64,000 bases of DNA, taken from the NCBI GenBank assembly GCA_963699835.1, contig CAVOVJ010000014.1, positions 91,409 to 155,408 of the forward strand, given 5' to 3'. Each line of letters begins with the position of its first letter. The stretch's first letter is position 1. The notes under the pieces were generated by a model. The model did no database searches. It saw only the letters and a list, made by a program, of their open reading frames with translations, and was not told the DNA's origin. This stretch comes from BM003 sp963699835 (GTDB lineage Bacteria; Pseudomonadota; Gammaproteobacteria; Steroidobacterales; BM003). Below are positions 1 through 8,415 of the stretch, one piece after another. The position numbers and the translations under genes were made by a program.

Positions 1-201
1 CACAAACTTGGGCCCTCTCGTGCCGTCCCGATCGTAGTAGTAACGGCCAAGGAAATCGACGAAGACGATCGGCGTCGTCTCAATGGCGGCGTGGTCGGGC
101 TGATCGAGAAAGGCGGGCTCGACCGTGACGCACTGCTAACCCAGTTGCGCCAGCAACTCGCGGCAACGCGGATACCCAACAACCAGAAACACCCGGACTA
201 A
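1..201 (+). CDS. C-terminal end of a response-regulator receiver domain protein (partial)
   Basis: The frame is open from base 1 and ends at TAA 199-201, so the N-terminus lies outside the window. The 66 visible residues read as the end of a two-component receiver domain: a beta strand PIVVVTAKE, in which T is the conserved switch Thr followed by Ala, then RRRLNGGVVGLIEKGGLDRD, with the conserved Lys after a hydrophobic strand, then a last amphipathic helix. This type of ending is common in hybrid sensor kinases, but the upstream part cannot be seen. The phosphorylated Asp is not in the window. Confidence 0.7.
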   Translation, partial: HKLGPSRAVPIVVVTAKEIDEDDRRRLNGGVVGLIEKGGLDRDALLTQLRQQLAATRIPNNQKHPD

Positions 202-412
202 TCCGCGCACCACGCCGGGTCCGCGGTGCACACCTTGTCGCCACGCCTTAGTTCGACCGCACCGCCAGGACTCAACTTGGATGCAGAGCGAGACCGCAGA
301 CTACGCCCACTTCATGCCAGTGGTCGGTTGATGCGCTGCCGTCCACGAAAAAACCCGACTCGCTCCGACCGCAACCGCTTCGACGTGCCGTATAGCGGTG
401 CGGGCAATCGCC

Positions 413-601
413 ATGGAAAATCCCAGTTACAGTAAGTTCATCGTGCTTCCTGGCGCCCTGGTACTGCAGGGCGGCACGAGTGCAAGGGCCGTCGGCGCCG
501 TGGTCGGAAGCGCCGCAACTGTGGCCGTGGAAACCGCAAAAGTCCCGGTCAAGGCAAACGGTGCAGTCGTCGATGTGGTGACCGACGAGGACGACGACTA
601 G
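413..601 (+). CDS. possible small hypothetical protein (62 aa)
   Basis: A short open frame starting MENPSYSKFIVLPG, with an alanine/valine/glycine-rich middle and an acidic DEDDD end. It lies between the receiver-domain gene and the DUF2092 gene. No ribosome-binding site is evident before the ATG and no family is recognised. It could be a genuine small protein or chance open frame in GC-rich DNA; the ordered hydrophobic/acidic composition is the only reason to keep it. Bases 202-412 upstream hold nothing I can name. Confidence 0.25.
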   Translation: MENPSYSKFIVLPGALVLQGGTSARAVGAVVGSAATVAVETAKVPVKANGAVVDVVTDEDDD

Positions 602-742
602 CCCGGCATCCCATGCCGAACCGGACCGGCAGGTCCGCGAACCAGCGCCGACTCAACGCCGTTGCGAATTCGCCTCTGCCGGGTCAAAACCGTTATGCTG
701 CACCGTACGACAGGTGGGCACCGAAGAGAAAAGGAAAAACCA

Positions 743-1534
743 ATGCGTTACCGAAGTCGAATTGTCACGAGCCTGCTTGCGGCAGCGTTTGCTTTTAGCG
801 CCCACGCACAGACGGAACAATCCCCCCAGCCACCGGAAATCGAGCCGGAGGCATTGAGCGTGGTGCAGGCGATGTCGGATTATCTCGCCGCCAGCAATGA
901 CTTCTACTACGAAATAGACACCACTTACGACGTCGTTCAGCCATCCGGCATGAAGGTCGAAATGGGCGTAGCGCGCAAAATCCTGGTGTCACGCCCCAAC
1001 CGCATGCGCATGGAAGCGATCCGCCGCAGCGGCAGGGAAGGTATCCTGGTTTTTGACGGCGGGCACATCTGGGCCCATTCCGAGGAAGACAACGTCTATG
1101 CGCAGACGGAACAGGTTGGAGATCTCGTCGAGAGCATCGATTTTGCCGTGTCCGAACTCGGGATCAAGGCGCCATTGTCGGAACTGGCCTCGCCTGATTT
1201 GTTCGCGTCGATCGCCCGCGATCTCGAGAGCGCCGAGCACCTCGGCGAGGAAGTGATTCAGGGTGTCACCTCCCATCACCTGCTGTTGAGTAACGATTAC
1301 GCCGACTTCCAGATGTGGATAAAAACCGGCGACGAGCCGCTGCTGCAGAGAATCGTCATCGACTACCGTGAAGAACGCGGCCAGCCCCAGTTCCGCGGGC
1401 AGTTCAGCAACTGGAACATGGCGCCAAAGAATACAGCGGGCAAATTTACGTTTGTACCGCCCAAAGACGCGGAACGGATTCGCTTTTACGTCGCCACGCC
1501 ACCCACCGTTTCGAACCAGGAGGCCGCGGAATGA
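743..1534 (+). CDS. DUF2092 family periplasmic protein
   Basis: A 263-residue exported protein. I chose the ATG at 743, not the upstream frame start at 662, because it follows an AAAGGAAAAA ribosome-binding site and opens a clean signal peptide (RYRSRIVTSLLAAAFAFSAHA, cleaved near AQ). The mature part starts with a helix ending in SDYLAASNDFYYEID. It then has LolA-like beta strands (KILVSRPNRMRME, GILVFDGGHIW, HHLLLSNDYADFQMWI), the pattern of the DUF2092 family. The family has no settled function; its LolA/LppX-like fold suggests binding a lipid or hydrophobic ligand. The stop codon overlaps the next gene's ATG (ATGA), so the two are translationally coupled. Confidence 0.8.
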   Translation: MRYRSRIVTSLLAAAFAFSAHAQTEQSPQPPEIEPEALSVVQAMSDYLAASNDFYYEIDTTYDVVQPSGMKVEMGVARKILVSRPNRMRMEAIRRSGREGILVFDGGHIWAHSEEDNVYAQTEQVGDLVESIDFAVSELGIKAPLSELASPDLFASIARDLESAEHLGEEVIQGVTSHHLLLSNDYADFQMWIKTGDEPLLQRIVIDYREERGQPQFRGQFSNWNMAPKNTAGKFTFVPPKDAERIRFYVATPPTVSNQEAAE

Positions 1535-2142
1535 AATCGACCCATGGGAAAGTCGTCGTCAGCCTGGTAGCCGTGTCAGTGGTGTGCCTGCTGGCTGTGG
1601 ATTTTGTTGAAGCCCGCCGCGGCGGCGGTGGTGGGGGCGGTCGCTCAATGTCTCGCGGCGGACCGGCCGCAAGCGGCTCGATCCACCGCTCCCAGGCACA
1701 ACCACAACGAAGCACACCGAGCCAGCGTGACATGTCGAACCCGGGCGCCGGATCGCGCCAGGATCGCGCCGGCGACTATGCCGCTCAGCGTCCGGCACAG
1801 GGATCGATCAATGCCAACGACCGCGAGGCAGGCGCGATCAACACCAATAATCGCCAGGACAATCTCGATCAGGCTCGCGACACCAACCAGGATCGCTACG
1901 ATCAACGCCAGGAGACCATCAACGAACGCCAGGATTTTGCCAAGGAGGTCCATAACGACCGCGAAGAGTGGTACGAGGATAGCTGGCATGGACGCACTTA
2001 CGTCTCGGTAAACGCCTGGGGCAGCATGGGCTGTAGTTACACCAGGGTCGTCGTCGGCGGAGTCACCTATTACGACTGTCGCGGCGTCCGCTACGAGCGC
2101 GTCTATCGCGGCAGCGAAGTCGTATACGTAGTCGTAAACTAG
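1531..2142 (+). CDS. secreted glycine/arginine/glutamine-rich protein
   Basis: A 203-residue protein coupled to the DUF2092 gene through a 4-base ATGA overlap. It has an N-terminal signal peptide (KVVVSLVAVSVVCLLAVDFVEA), then a run of glycines, a low-complexity S/Q/R/N-rich middle (about residues 40-140) and a compact C-terminus. The C-terminal part is aromatic and Gly/Val-rich (about 145-203) with two Cys (GCSYTRVV and YYDCRGV) that could form a disulfide. No catalytic motif is visible. The coupling suggests it works with, or is delivered by, the DUF2092 product; that is inference. Confidence 0.7.
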   Translation: MKSTHGKVVVSLVAVSVVCLLAVDFVEARRGGGGGGGRSMSRGGPAASGSIHRSQAQPQRSTPSQRDMSNPGAGSRQDRAGDYAAQRPAQGSINANDREAGAINTNNRQDNLDQARDTNQDRYDQRQETINERQDFAKEVHNDREEWYEDSWHGRTYVSVNAWGSMGCSYTRVVVGGVTYYDCRGVRYERVYRGSEVVYVVVN

Positions 2143-2161
2143 ATCCGCGCGCGACGAACCG

Positions 2162-2602
2162 GTGATCGCATTGGTCAGACGCCTGGCCGGTTCGGCCCCG
2201 TACTGGCTTCCCGCGGTTTTGCTTGTCGCTGTCGCCACCAATCAGATGCGTCTCGCACATGTCGAGGGCCTGTCGCCGTGGTCGGGGGGCGGCTTTGGCA
2301 TGTTCTCCACCACCGACGCGCCAGGCAATCGCCATCTTCATGCGTTTGTGCAGAACGAAGGCATCCGCCGTGAAGTCGCTGTTACTGCGGACCTGCACCG
2401 CACTGTCCGACGCGCGACGACATTGCCCGCGCAAGCGCGCTTGCGCGCACTGGCCGATGAGTTGTCTCAGCGGGAGTCCGGCGGTCGCATCGCATGGGAC
2501 GAAATCGAGATCCAGATCTGGGCAGTCAATTACAATCCGGCGACGCTTGCACCCGGGGGCCGCCTGGTAAGGAAAGAACGGTTTGCGGTCGCAGCGCCTT
2601 GA
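2162..2602 (+). CDS. hypothetical protein with one N-terminal membrane segment
   Basis: A 146-residue protein starting at GTG 2162. It has one hydrophobic segment near residues 12-28 (YWLPAVLLVAVATNQMRL), then a motif rich in Gly/Phe (SPWSGGGFGMFSTTD), then a soluble domain. It overlaps the next gene by 20 bases, and that gene's ribosome-binding site lies inside this one, so the two are coupled. The pair probably forms one membrane unit. I do not recognise the family and assign no function. Confidence 0.55.
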   Translation: MIALVRRLAGSAPYWLPAVLLVAVATNQMRLAHVEGLSPWSGGGFGMFSTTDAPGNRHLHAFVQNEGIRREVAVTADLHRTVRRATTLPAQARLRALADELSQRESGGRIAWDEIEIQIWAVNYNPATLAPGGRLVRKERFAVAAP

Positions 2603-3494
2603 GCGGATTGTCGCCGCATGCCGCGGCCATGCCGGGCCGCTGGCAATAGACCTCGCGCTACGCCTGACGTTGCTCGACCTTTTACTTCGCCCGGTGGGAA
2701 ACTGGGTGCTGCGGCCGGTGTTCCTGGCGATCGCGGCGATCGCCCTGATCCGGCCGGCGTGGTTGCGCCAGCCGTTGCCATGGCTGGCGCTCGCTGCGTT
2801 GGCGGGCGCAAGAGTGCTGCTCGACTGGCCGCTTGCAGATAATCACGCCTACCTGTTGGGCTACTGGTGTCTTGCCATCGCGCTCGCATTGTCGACCGCG
2901 GTTCCGGATCGCGTACTCGCCATCAATGGCCGCCTGTTGATCGGCCTGGTCTTCCTGTTCGCCTGTATCTGGAAATTTAGCGGCTCCGGTCATTACGCGG
3001 ACGGGACATTTTTCCAGGTTACGTTTCTCACCGACCCCCGCTTCGAAGGGTTCTCCCGCGTAGCCGGCGGCCTCGATGCAGACACCTACCGCCAACTTCA
3101 CGAGTCGGTAAAACAGCACAACGATGCAGGACCGGCCCTGCAGCCGGGTCTCATCGAAATCCCGGCTCGCTTTCGCGCGCTCGCAATGGCTGCGACCGTG
3201 TGGAACCTGTTCATCAATGCCGCGCTGGCTATCGCGTTTCTATGGCCGGGCGGCAAGCGTCTGTCCGCAATCCGCCACAGTCTGTTGCTGACTTACTGCA
3301 CGATAACCTACGCGATTGCGACCGTGGACGGCTTCGGCTGGTTATTGCTCGCAATGGGTGCCGCGCAATGCACGCTCGCCGAGAAACGTACCCGCATCGC
3401 CTATGTGCTGGTATTCATCGCGATCGTTTTTTATCGCGAGATTCCATGGGCCGACGAGGTGTTTTTGCCTTTGCTGCAGGGCGCGGGCGGATAA
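2583..3494 (+). CDS. multi-pass membrane protein, HTTM-like
   Basis: A 303-residue integral membrane protein starting at TTG 2583, preceded by an AAGGAAAG ribosome-binding site at a good distance. Hydrophobic segments occur around residues 20-35, 40-58, 64-82, 88-105, 114-132, 200-220, 232-250 and 258-285. A soluble loop (about 140-190) follows the segment containing FACIWKFSGSGHYADGTFF. The layout and the aromatic loop after a mid-protein helix resemble HTTM/vitamin K-dependent carboxylase-like membrane proteins, but no catalytic motif is certain. It is coupled to the preceding gene. Confidence 0.55.
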   Translation: MRSQRLERIVAACRGHAGPLAIDLALRLTLLDLLLRPVGNWVLRPVFLAIAAIALIRPAWLRQPLPWLALAALAGARVLLDWPLADNHAYLLGYWCLAIALALSTAVPDRVLAINGRLLIGLVFLFACIWKFSGSGHYADGTFFQVTFLTDPRFEGFSRVAGGLDADTYRQLHESVKQHNDAGPALQPGLIEIPARFRALAMAATVWNLFINAALAIAFLWPGGKRLSAIRHSLLLTYCTITYAIATVDGFGWLLLAMGAAQCTLAEKRTRIAYVLVFIAIVFYREIPWADEVFLPLLQGAGG

Positions 3495-3649
3495 ACGGCA
3501 GGCGGGCCCGACTGGCCGGCTGCAGTTCCGGCACCGTGCAAATACGCCGCCGCAAAGGCCAGACATGCGGCACGGCAGTGGACAGATGAGATTCGCCGGC
3601 GGCACCGTACGACCCGCCCCCATTAACCGGACACGGGCTCACTATCGAA

Positions 3650-5581
3650 TCAGGTCACTGCTGCCTGGCGCGTGGCAAGCCGGTACATTGCGAATGCGAC
3701 ACCCGCCAGCATCAATAACCCGAGCCAGCCACCGAACTGCATCGCCGTGCCGAGTGCCAGCACGTCGGCGCGTCCGGCCATGACAATCGGAATCGCTATG
3801 AATATCCCCATCAACGCCTCGCCGGTGATAAGACCGGCTGCGAACAGCGTGCCTTTTTGGTGGATGCGTTCCCGTGCATTCGCATCGGCGAACGGTGCAA
3901 AGTGGCGCTCGACAAAATGGGCAACCAGGCCACCGGCAAAAATCGGCACACTGACTTCGATCGGCAGATAGATGCCTACCGCGCAGGCCAGCACGGGTAC
4001 GCGAAAGGTCGATCCCCTGCGTTTCAGCAATTCGTCGAGCGCAATAATGGCGACGCCGATCGCCGCGCCGATAGCGATTGTCGTCCACGGCAATTCGCCG
4101 CCAAAAATACCCTTTGCGACCGACGCCATCAGATTGGCCTGCGGCGCAAGCAGCGGGTTCGGGTGGGTCTCGGTCGGGACGCCGATGCCATAAGCCTGGG
4201 CCAGAAGATTCAATACCGGTGCGAGCACCAGCGCGCTCGACACGCCGCCGATGGCGAGCATGGTCTGCTGTTTCCACGGCGTGGCACCGAGGATGTAGCC
4301 GCACTTCAGATCCTGCAGGTTGTCGCCGCCGATACAGGCCGCGCAGCAAACGACCGCGCCGATCATGATCGCGGCGACCGCGCCTATCGACGAATCCCGT
4401 CCCATGATCGCGGCAAGCACCAGCGCCGCGAACAGGATCGTTGCAATCGTAATACCCGAAACCGGATTGTTCGACGAACCGACAAGCCCGGCCATGTAGG
4501 CCGACACCGATACGAACAGGAACCCGGCGACGATCATGATCACCGTCATCGGGATGCTGACCATCCACTGCGACACGATGGCCTGGTAGAGCATCATCAG
4601 CGGCAGCGTAAACAGCACCACCCCGATCAGGATGTAACGCATCGGCAGATCGCGCTCGGTACGCGGCGTAACGGCGCCGGCATTGGCGCGGCCGGCCATC
4701 ATTCCGCTGCGAATACCCGAGACCAGCGATGAGCGCAGCGAGATCAGGGTCCACACACCACCGGTCAGCATCGCGCCGACCCCGAGATAGCGCACCTGCG
4801 CGGACCAGATCGCATAGGCCGCATCGATCGGCCCGGCCGCGGCGATCTCAGCGCTCAGCGCCGGGTCGCCAGCGAGAAAAAACGTACTGTAAACGGGGAT
4901 CGCGATCATCCAGGCAATGACACCACCCGACAGCATCACGATGCCGATATTCAGACCCACGATATAACCGACACCGAACAAGGCCGGCGACAGGTTAGTA
5001 CCGAGATAACCCAGCGTCTTGCCAAACCAGCCGGCAACCGCCGCGGTATCCGGGATCAGGCGCAGACCGCTGCCGGCGGCGAGCTTCATAAAGCCGCCGA
5101 TCACCGACGCCGCGGCGAGCAGCTTGAGGCCCTGCTCGGGATGCTCCCCGGTTTTCAGCACCTCGGCCGCCGCCTTGCCCTCGGGGAACGCCAAACCCTG
5201 GTCGACGATCATCGAACGCCGCAACGGCACCGAGAACAACACGCCAAGCAGCCCGCCCAGACCGGCGATCGCCAGCACCCACGAGTAGCGGAAATCGGTC
5301 CAGTAACCGAGGATGATCAGCGCCGGCATCGTGAAGATCACGCCGGTGGCAATCGAAGAACCGGCCGAAGCCCCGGTTGCAACGATATTGTTTTCAAGGA
5401 TATGCCCGCCGCCGAGCATTTTCAGCACACCCATCGACACGACAGCGGCAGGGATCGCCGATGCAAGGGTCATACCTGCGAACAGTCCCAGATAGGTATT
5501 GGCACCGGCCAAAATGATTGCCAGAACGATCGCCAATGCGATCGCGCGGGTGGTCAACTCCGGTGGCGCCTCCGTCTCCAT
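3650..5581 (-). CDS. OPT family oligopeptide transporter
   Basis: A polytopic transporter of about 643 residues. The open frame extends 42 residues further upstream (to 5707), but METEAPPELTTRAIALAI at 5581 is the likelier start because the first transmembrane helix follows directly. It contains family hallmarks: ILAGANTYLGLFAGMTLASAIPAAVVS near the N-terminus, an NNIVATGASAGSSIATGVIFTMPALI helix, and a central CAACIGGDNLQDLKCGYILGATPWKQQ segment matching the OPT family's GxxLQDxKxGYLLGAxP loop. Bacterial OPT proteins import oligopeptides or metal-chelator complexes; substrate cannot be read here. It is divergent from the cooF operon. Confidence 0.9.
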   Translation of the reverse strand: METEAPPELTTRAIALAIVLAIILAGANTYLGLFAGMTLASAIPAAVVSMGVLKMLGGGHILENNIVATGASAGSSIATGVIFTMPALIILGYWTDFRYSWVLAIAGLGGLLGVLFSVPLRRSMIVDQGLAFPEGKAAAEVLKTGEHPEQGLKLLAAASVIGGFMKLAAGSGLRLIPDTAAVAGWFGKTLGYLGTNLSPALFGVGYIVGLNIGIVMLSGGVIAWMIAIPVYSTFFLAGDPALSAEIAAAGPIDAAYAIWSAQVRYLGVGAMLTGGVWTLISLRSSLVSGIRSGMMAGRANAGAVTPRTERDLPMRYILIGVVLFTLPLMMLYQAIVSQWMVSIPMTVIMIVAGFLFVSVSAYMAGLVGSSNNPVSGITIATILFAALVLAAIMGRDSSIGAVAAIMIGAVVCCAACIGGDNLQDLKCGYILGATPWKQQTMLAIGGVSSALVLAPVLNLLAQAYGIGVPTETHPNPLLAPQANLMASVAKGIFGGELPWTTIAIGAAIGVAIIALDELLKRRGSTFRVPVLACAVGIYLPIEVSVPIFAGGLVAHFVERHFAPFADANARERIHQKGTLFAAGLITGEALMGIFIAIPIVMAGRADVLALGTAMQFGGWLGLLMLAGVAFAMYRLATRQAAVT

Positions 5582-5848
5582 GTCGTCATCCGATCGCCCG
5601 GCTGTTGCCCGCGGGTCGGGCAGCCCGAATACTCGCGCCAGTATGGGCGATGCGGCGCCGATCCAGAAGGGCTGCGCATGTTTTTTGCCGTCTGCGCGCC
5701 GAGGCATGCGTGGCAGCGCCGCTCTAGGTACAACCCAGAATTGTGTTTCCAGCCTGCGGCTGGGAGCATGGTGCTGCTTCGGTAGGTAAATTTAATTGCC
5801 ACCGAAACAGGGTTTGAAAATACCGGGTTGCCCCCGGGGAGGCGTCCC

Positions 5849-6481
5849 ATGAAGACGGTCTTCGTCAACCCCGAGCGGTGCATCGGCTGCCGCCAGTGCG
5901 AGTTCGCGTGCGCGGTCGCGCATTCGCGAAGCCATGACGCTGCGGCCGCACCGTTCGAGACTCCGCGCCCGCACTCCAGGATACACGTCGACGCCGGAAC
6001 GACTTACAACACATCGTTCCCGAATCGCTGCCGGCATTGTGATCCGGCACCCTGCGTCGAGGTTTGCCCGACTGGCGCGATGCATCGGGATCCGGAGTGC
6101 GACGTGGTACTGGCCGATGGCCATAAGTGCATCGCCTGCGCCATGTGCGCAATGGTCTGTCCGTTCGATGTCATCACGTTTCATAGCGCGGCCAATGGCG
6201 CACCACCGAGGGTGGTCGCAACGAAGTGCGACGGTTGCGTTGAGCGGGTGCGCGCTGGCTCAATTCCGGCGTGCGTCGAGGCCTGCAAGGTCGGCGCACT
6301 GGTTTTCGGTGATCTGAACGAACTGATTGCGGCGGGCTGCGCGCGCGAATCGAGCGCAATCCTCACCTCTGCCGCGGCCGCATCGCTTGCTATAGGCGAG
6401 CCCGACGGCGTGGCGGGCTGGCGCGCCTGGGGCGCGGCGGCGACGCATGTAAACGAGGAGGTGCGTCATGGCAAGCCATGA
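5849..6481 (+). CDS. cooF: CooF-like polyferredoxin, electron-transfer subunit of CO dehydrogenase
   Basis: A 210-residue 4Fe-4S protein. Its ATG at 5849 follows a GGGGAGG site (5836-5842). Four cysteine groups are visible: RCIGCRQCEFAC at residues 11-21, RCRHCDPAPCVEVCP, KCIACAMCAMVCP and KCDGCVERVRAGSIPACVEAC. This is the four-cluster arrangement of CooF/HycB/DmsB-type proteins. It probably takes electrons from the CooS B/D clusters and passes them to the downstream FAD oxidoreductase. The end overlaps the cooS start by 14 bases, indicating translational coupling. I looked upstream (5720-5848) for CRP-type, FNR-type or CooA-type half-site pairs and found none convincing. Confidence 0.92.
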   Translation: MKTVFVNPERCIGCRQCEFACAVAHSRSHDAAAAPFETPRPHSRIHVDAGTTYNTSFPNRCRHCDPAPCVEVCPTGAMHRDPECDVVLADGHKCIACAMCAMVCPFDVITFHSAANGAPPRVVATKCDGCVERVRAGSIPACVEACKVGALVFGDLNELIAAGCARESSAILTSAAAASLAIGEPDGVAGWRAWGAAATHVNEEVRHGKP

Positions 6482-8390
6482 AAAACTTTCCCAGCTAAGC
6501 ATCAACAACGACGCGCGGGCGATGATCGCGAGGGCCCGCGAGGAAGGCATCGAGACGGTATGGGACCGGCTGGCGGCACAACAACCGCAGTGTGGCTATT
6601 GCGCGATGGGCGTGAGCTGCCGCAACTGCTCGATGGGCCCGTGCCGGGTCGACCCCTTTGGCGACGGACCGCAGAAGGGCGTTTGCGGTGCCGACGCCGA
6701 CATCATCGTCGCTCGCAATCTCGGGCGAACGATCGCGGCCGGCGCCTCGGCCCACTCCGATCACGGCCGGGACATCCTCGAGGTGTTCGCGGAACTCGCC
6801 AAAGGCGAAACCTCGGGCTACGAACTGCGCGACGAAACCAAGCTGAGAAGCCTGGCCGAGGAATGGGGCATCGATCCGACCGGGCGCAGACCGAACGAGG
6901 TTGCATCCGACCTGGCCGAGGCGATGATGGAAGAATTCGGTACCGCCAAGGGCCACCTCAGCTTCAGCGACCGGGCGCCCGATAAACGCACGAAACTCTG
7001 GAAGACGCTCGGAATAGACCCGCGCGGCATCGACCGCGAGAACGTCGAGATGCTGCACCGGACACACATGGGCGTGGACAACGATTACGTCAACACGCTG
7101 TTGCATGGCCTGCGCACCAGCCTGTCGGACGGCTGGGGCGGATCGATGGTGGCAACCGAACTCTCCGACGTGATGTTCGGCACCCCCCAGCCGGTCGCCT
7201 CCCGGGTCAATCTGGGCGCACTGAAGGCCGACTACGTCAACATCGCGCTGCACGGCCATAACCCGCTGCTTTCCGATGTCATCATGCAGGCAGCCGAAGA
7301 CGAGGAACTCGTTGCACGGGCCAAGGAACTCGGGGCGAAAGGCATCAACCTGGTAGGGCTTTGCTGCACCGGCAACGAGCTGCAGATGCGCAAAGGATTG
7401 CCGATGGCCGGCAACCACCTGATGCAGGAACTCGTGCTCCTGACCGGGGCGCTCGATGCGATGGTCGTCGATTACCAGTGCATCATGCCGTCGGTGACGG
7501 ACGTGGCAAAGTGCTTCCACACCGAAGTCATTTCCACCGCCGACAAGGCGAAGTTCACCGGTGCTACGCATATCTCGTTCGATCCGCGGCGCGGCTACGA
7601 GATCGGCAAGGAAATCGTCTCGCACGGCGTCGAGGCTTATGCCAACCGCAACCCTGAGCGGGTTCGTATCCCCGGGGATACCGTGGAAATGATGGCGGGA
7701 TTCTCGGTAGAGGCGATACTCGCCGCGCTGGGCGGCACGCCAGAGCCGCTGGTCGAGGCGATCAAGGCAGGTAAGATCCGCGGTGCGGTCGGCGTCGTCG
7801 GCTGCAACAACCCGAAGATCTCGCAGGATCATGGCCATGTCACGTTGACCCGTCGGTTGATCGAAAACGACATCCTCGTGCTCGTGACCGGGTGCTCGGC
7901 GGTGGCCAACGGCAAGGCCGGCCAGATGATGCCCGAGGCAGCCGAGATGGCCGGGCCGGGTCTCAGAGAGGTCTGCAAGGCGCTAGGTATTCCGCCGGTG
8001 CTGCACATGGGTTCCTGCGTCGACAACACGCGGATCCTGACGCTCGCGGCGGCGCTCGCGAATTATCTCGGCACCGATATCTCGCAACTCCCGCTCGCCG
8101 GGGCCGCGCCCGAGTGGTACTCGGAAAAAGCGGTATCGATCGGCGCCTATGTCGTGGCAAGCGGCATCTACACGGTGCTCGGTGTGCAGCCGGCGATCTT
8201 CGGCAGCCCGAACGTCGTAAACCTGCTGGCAGCCGGGCTCGAAGATGTCGTCGGCGCAAAGTTTGCCATCGAGGCGGACCCGGAGAAAGCAGCCGTGATG
8301 ATCCGCAGGCACATCGAGTCGAAACGCGCAGCGCTCGGGCTGCCGCATCTCGAAACCGGCGACGTCGAGGCGCCATCGGAAGCGGCCTGA
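6468..8390 (+). CDS. cooS: anaerobic-type Ni-Fe carbon monoxide dehydrogenase, catalytic subunit CooS
   Basis: A 640-residue protein with a strong GAGGAGG site before ATG 6468. It catalyses CO + H2O to CO2 + 2e- + 2H+ at a Ni-4Fe C-cluster. C-cluster ligand motifs all appear present: HGHNP (His264), GLCCTGNE (Cys299/300), DYQCI, GCNNPK, TGCSA and GSCVDN. The acid/base residues (AHSDHG His, SEKAVSIG Lys) are also there. B-cluster Cys are 51, 54, 59 and 73. Cys42 and Cys45 give a CX2C D-cluster motif, where Carboxydothermus CODH-II has CX7C (Cys39/Cys47). Length is typical of stand-alone CooS. No acetyl-CoA synthase gene is in view, so CO-driven electron supply is more likely than carbon fixation. 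Confidence 0.97.
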   Translation: MASHEKLSQLSINNDARAMIARAREEGIETVWDRLAAQQPQCGYCAMGVSCRNCSMGPCRVDPFGDGPQKGVCGADADIIVARNLGRTIAAGASAHSDHGRDILEVFAELAKGETSGYELRDETKLRSLAEEWGIDPTGRRPNEVASDLAEAMMEEFGTAKGHLSFSDRAPDKRTKLWKTLGIDPRGIDRENVEMLHRTHMGVDNDYVNTLLHGLRTSLSDGWGGSMVATELSDVMFGTPQPVASRVNLGALKADYVNIALHGHNPLLSDVIMQAAEDEELVARAKELGAKGINLVGLCCTGNELQMRKGLPMAGNHLMQELVLLTGALDAMVVDYQCIMPSVTDVAKCFHTEVISTADKAKFTGATHISFDPRRGYEIGKEIVSHGVEAYANRNPERVRIPGDTVEMMAGFSVEAILAALGGTPEPLVEAIKAGKIRGAVGVVGCNNPKISQDHGHVTLTRRLIENDILVLVTGCSAVANGKAGQMMPEAAEMAGPGLREVCKALGIPPVLHMGSCVDNTRILTLAAALANYLGTDISQLPLAGAAPEWYSEKAVSIGAYVVASGIYTVLGVQPAIFGSPNVVNLLAAGLEDVVGAKFAIEADPEKAAVMIRRHIESKRAALGLPHLETGDVEAPSEAA

Positions 8391-8415
8391 TGTTACCGGG
8401 CCGCCAGGAGAACAG

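Noticed and set aside
3642..4754. Second minus-strand frame of 370 codons inside the OPT transporter
   Set aside because: Arg-rich shadow of the transporter gene in another frame with no start context.
5720..5848. CooA/CRP- or FNR-type binding site upstream of cooF
   Set aside because: I looked for TGTCA/TGACA-type and TTGAT/ATCAA pairs at usual spacing and found none good enough to report.
6495..7838. Long minus-strand open frame (447 codons) opposite cooS
   Set aside because: It lies wholly inside cooS, whose motifs are unmistakable; long antisense frames are expected in GC-rich genes and this one has Asp/His/Arg-rich shadow composition.
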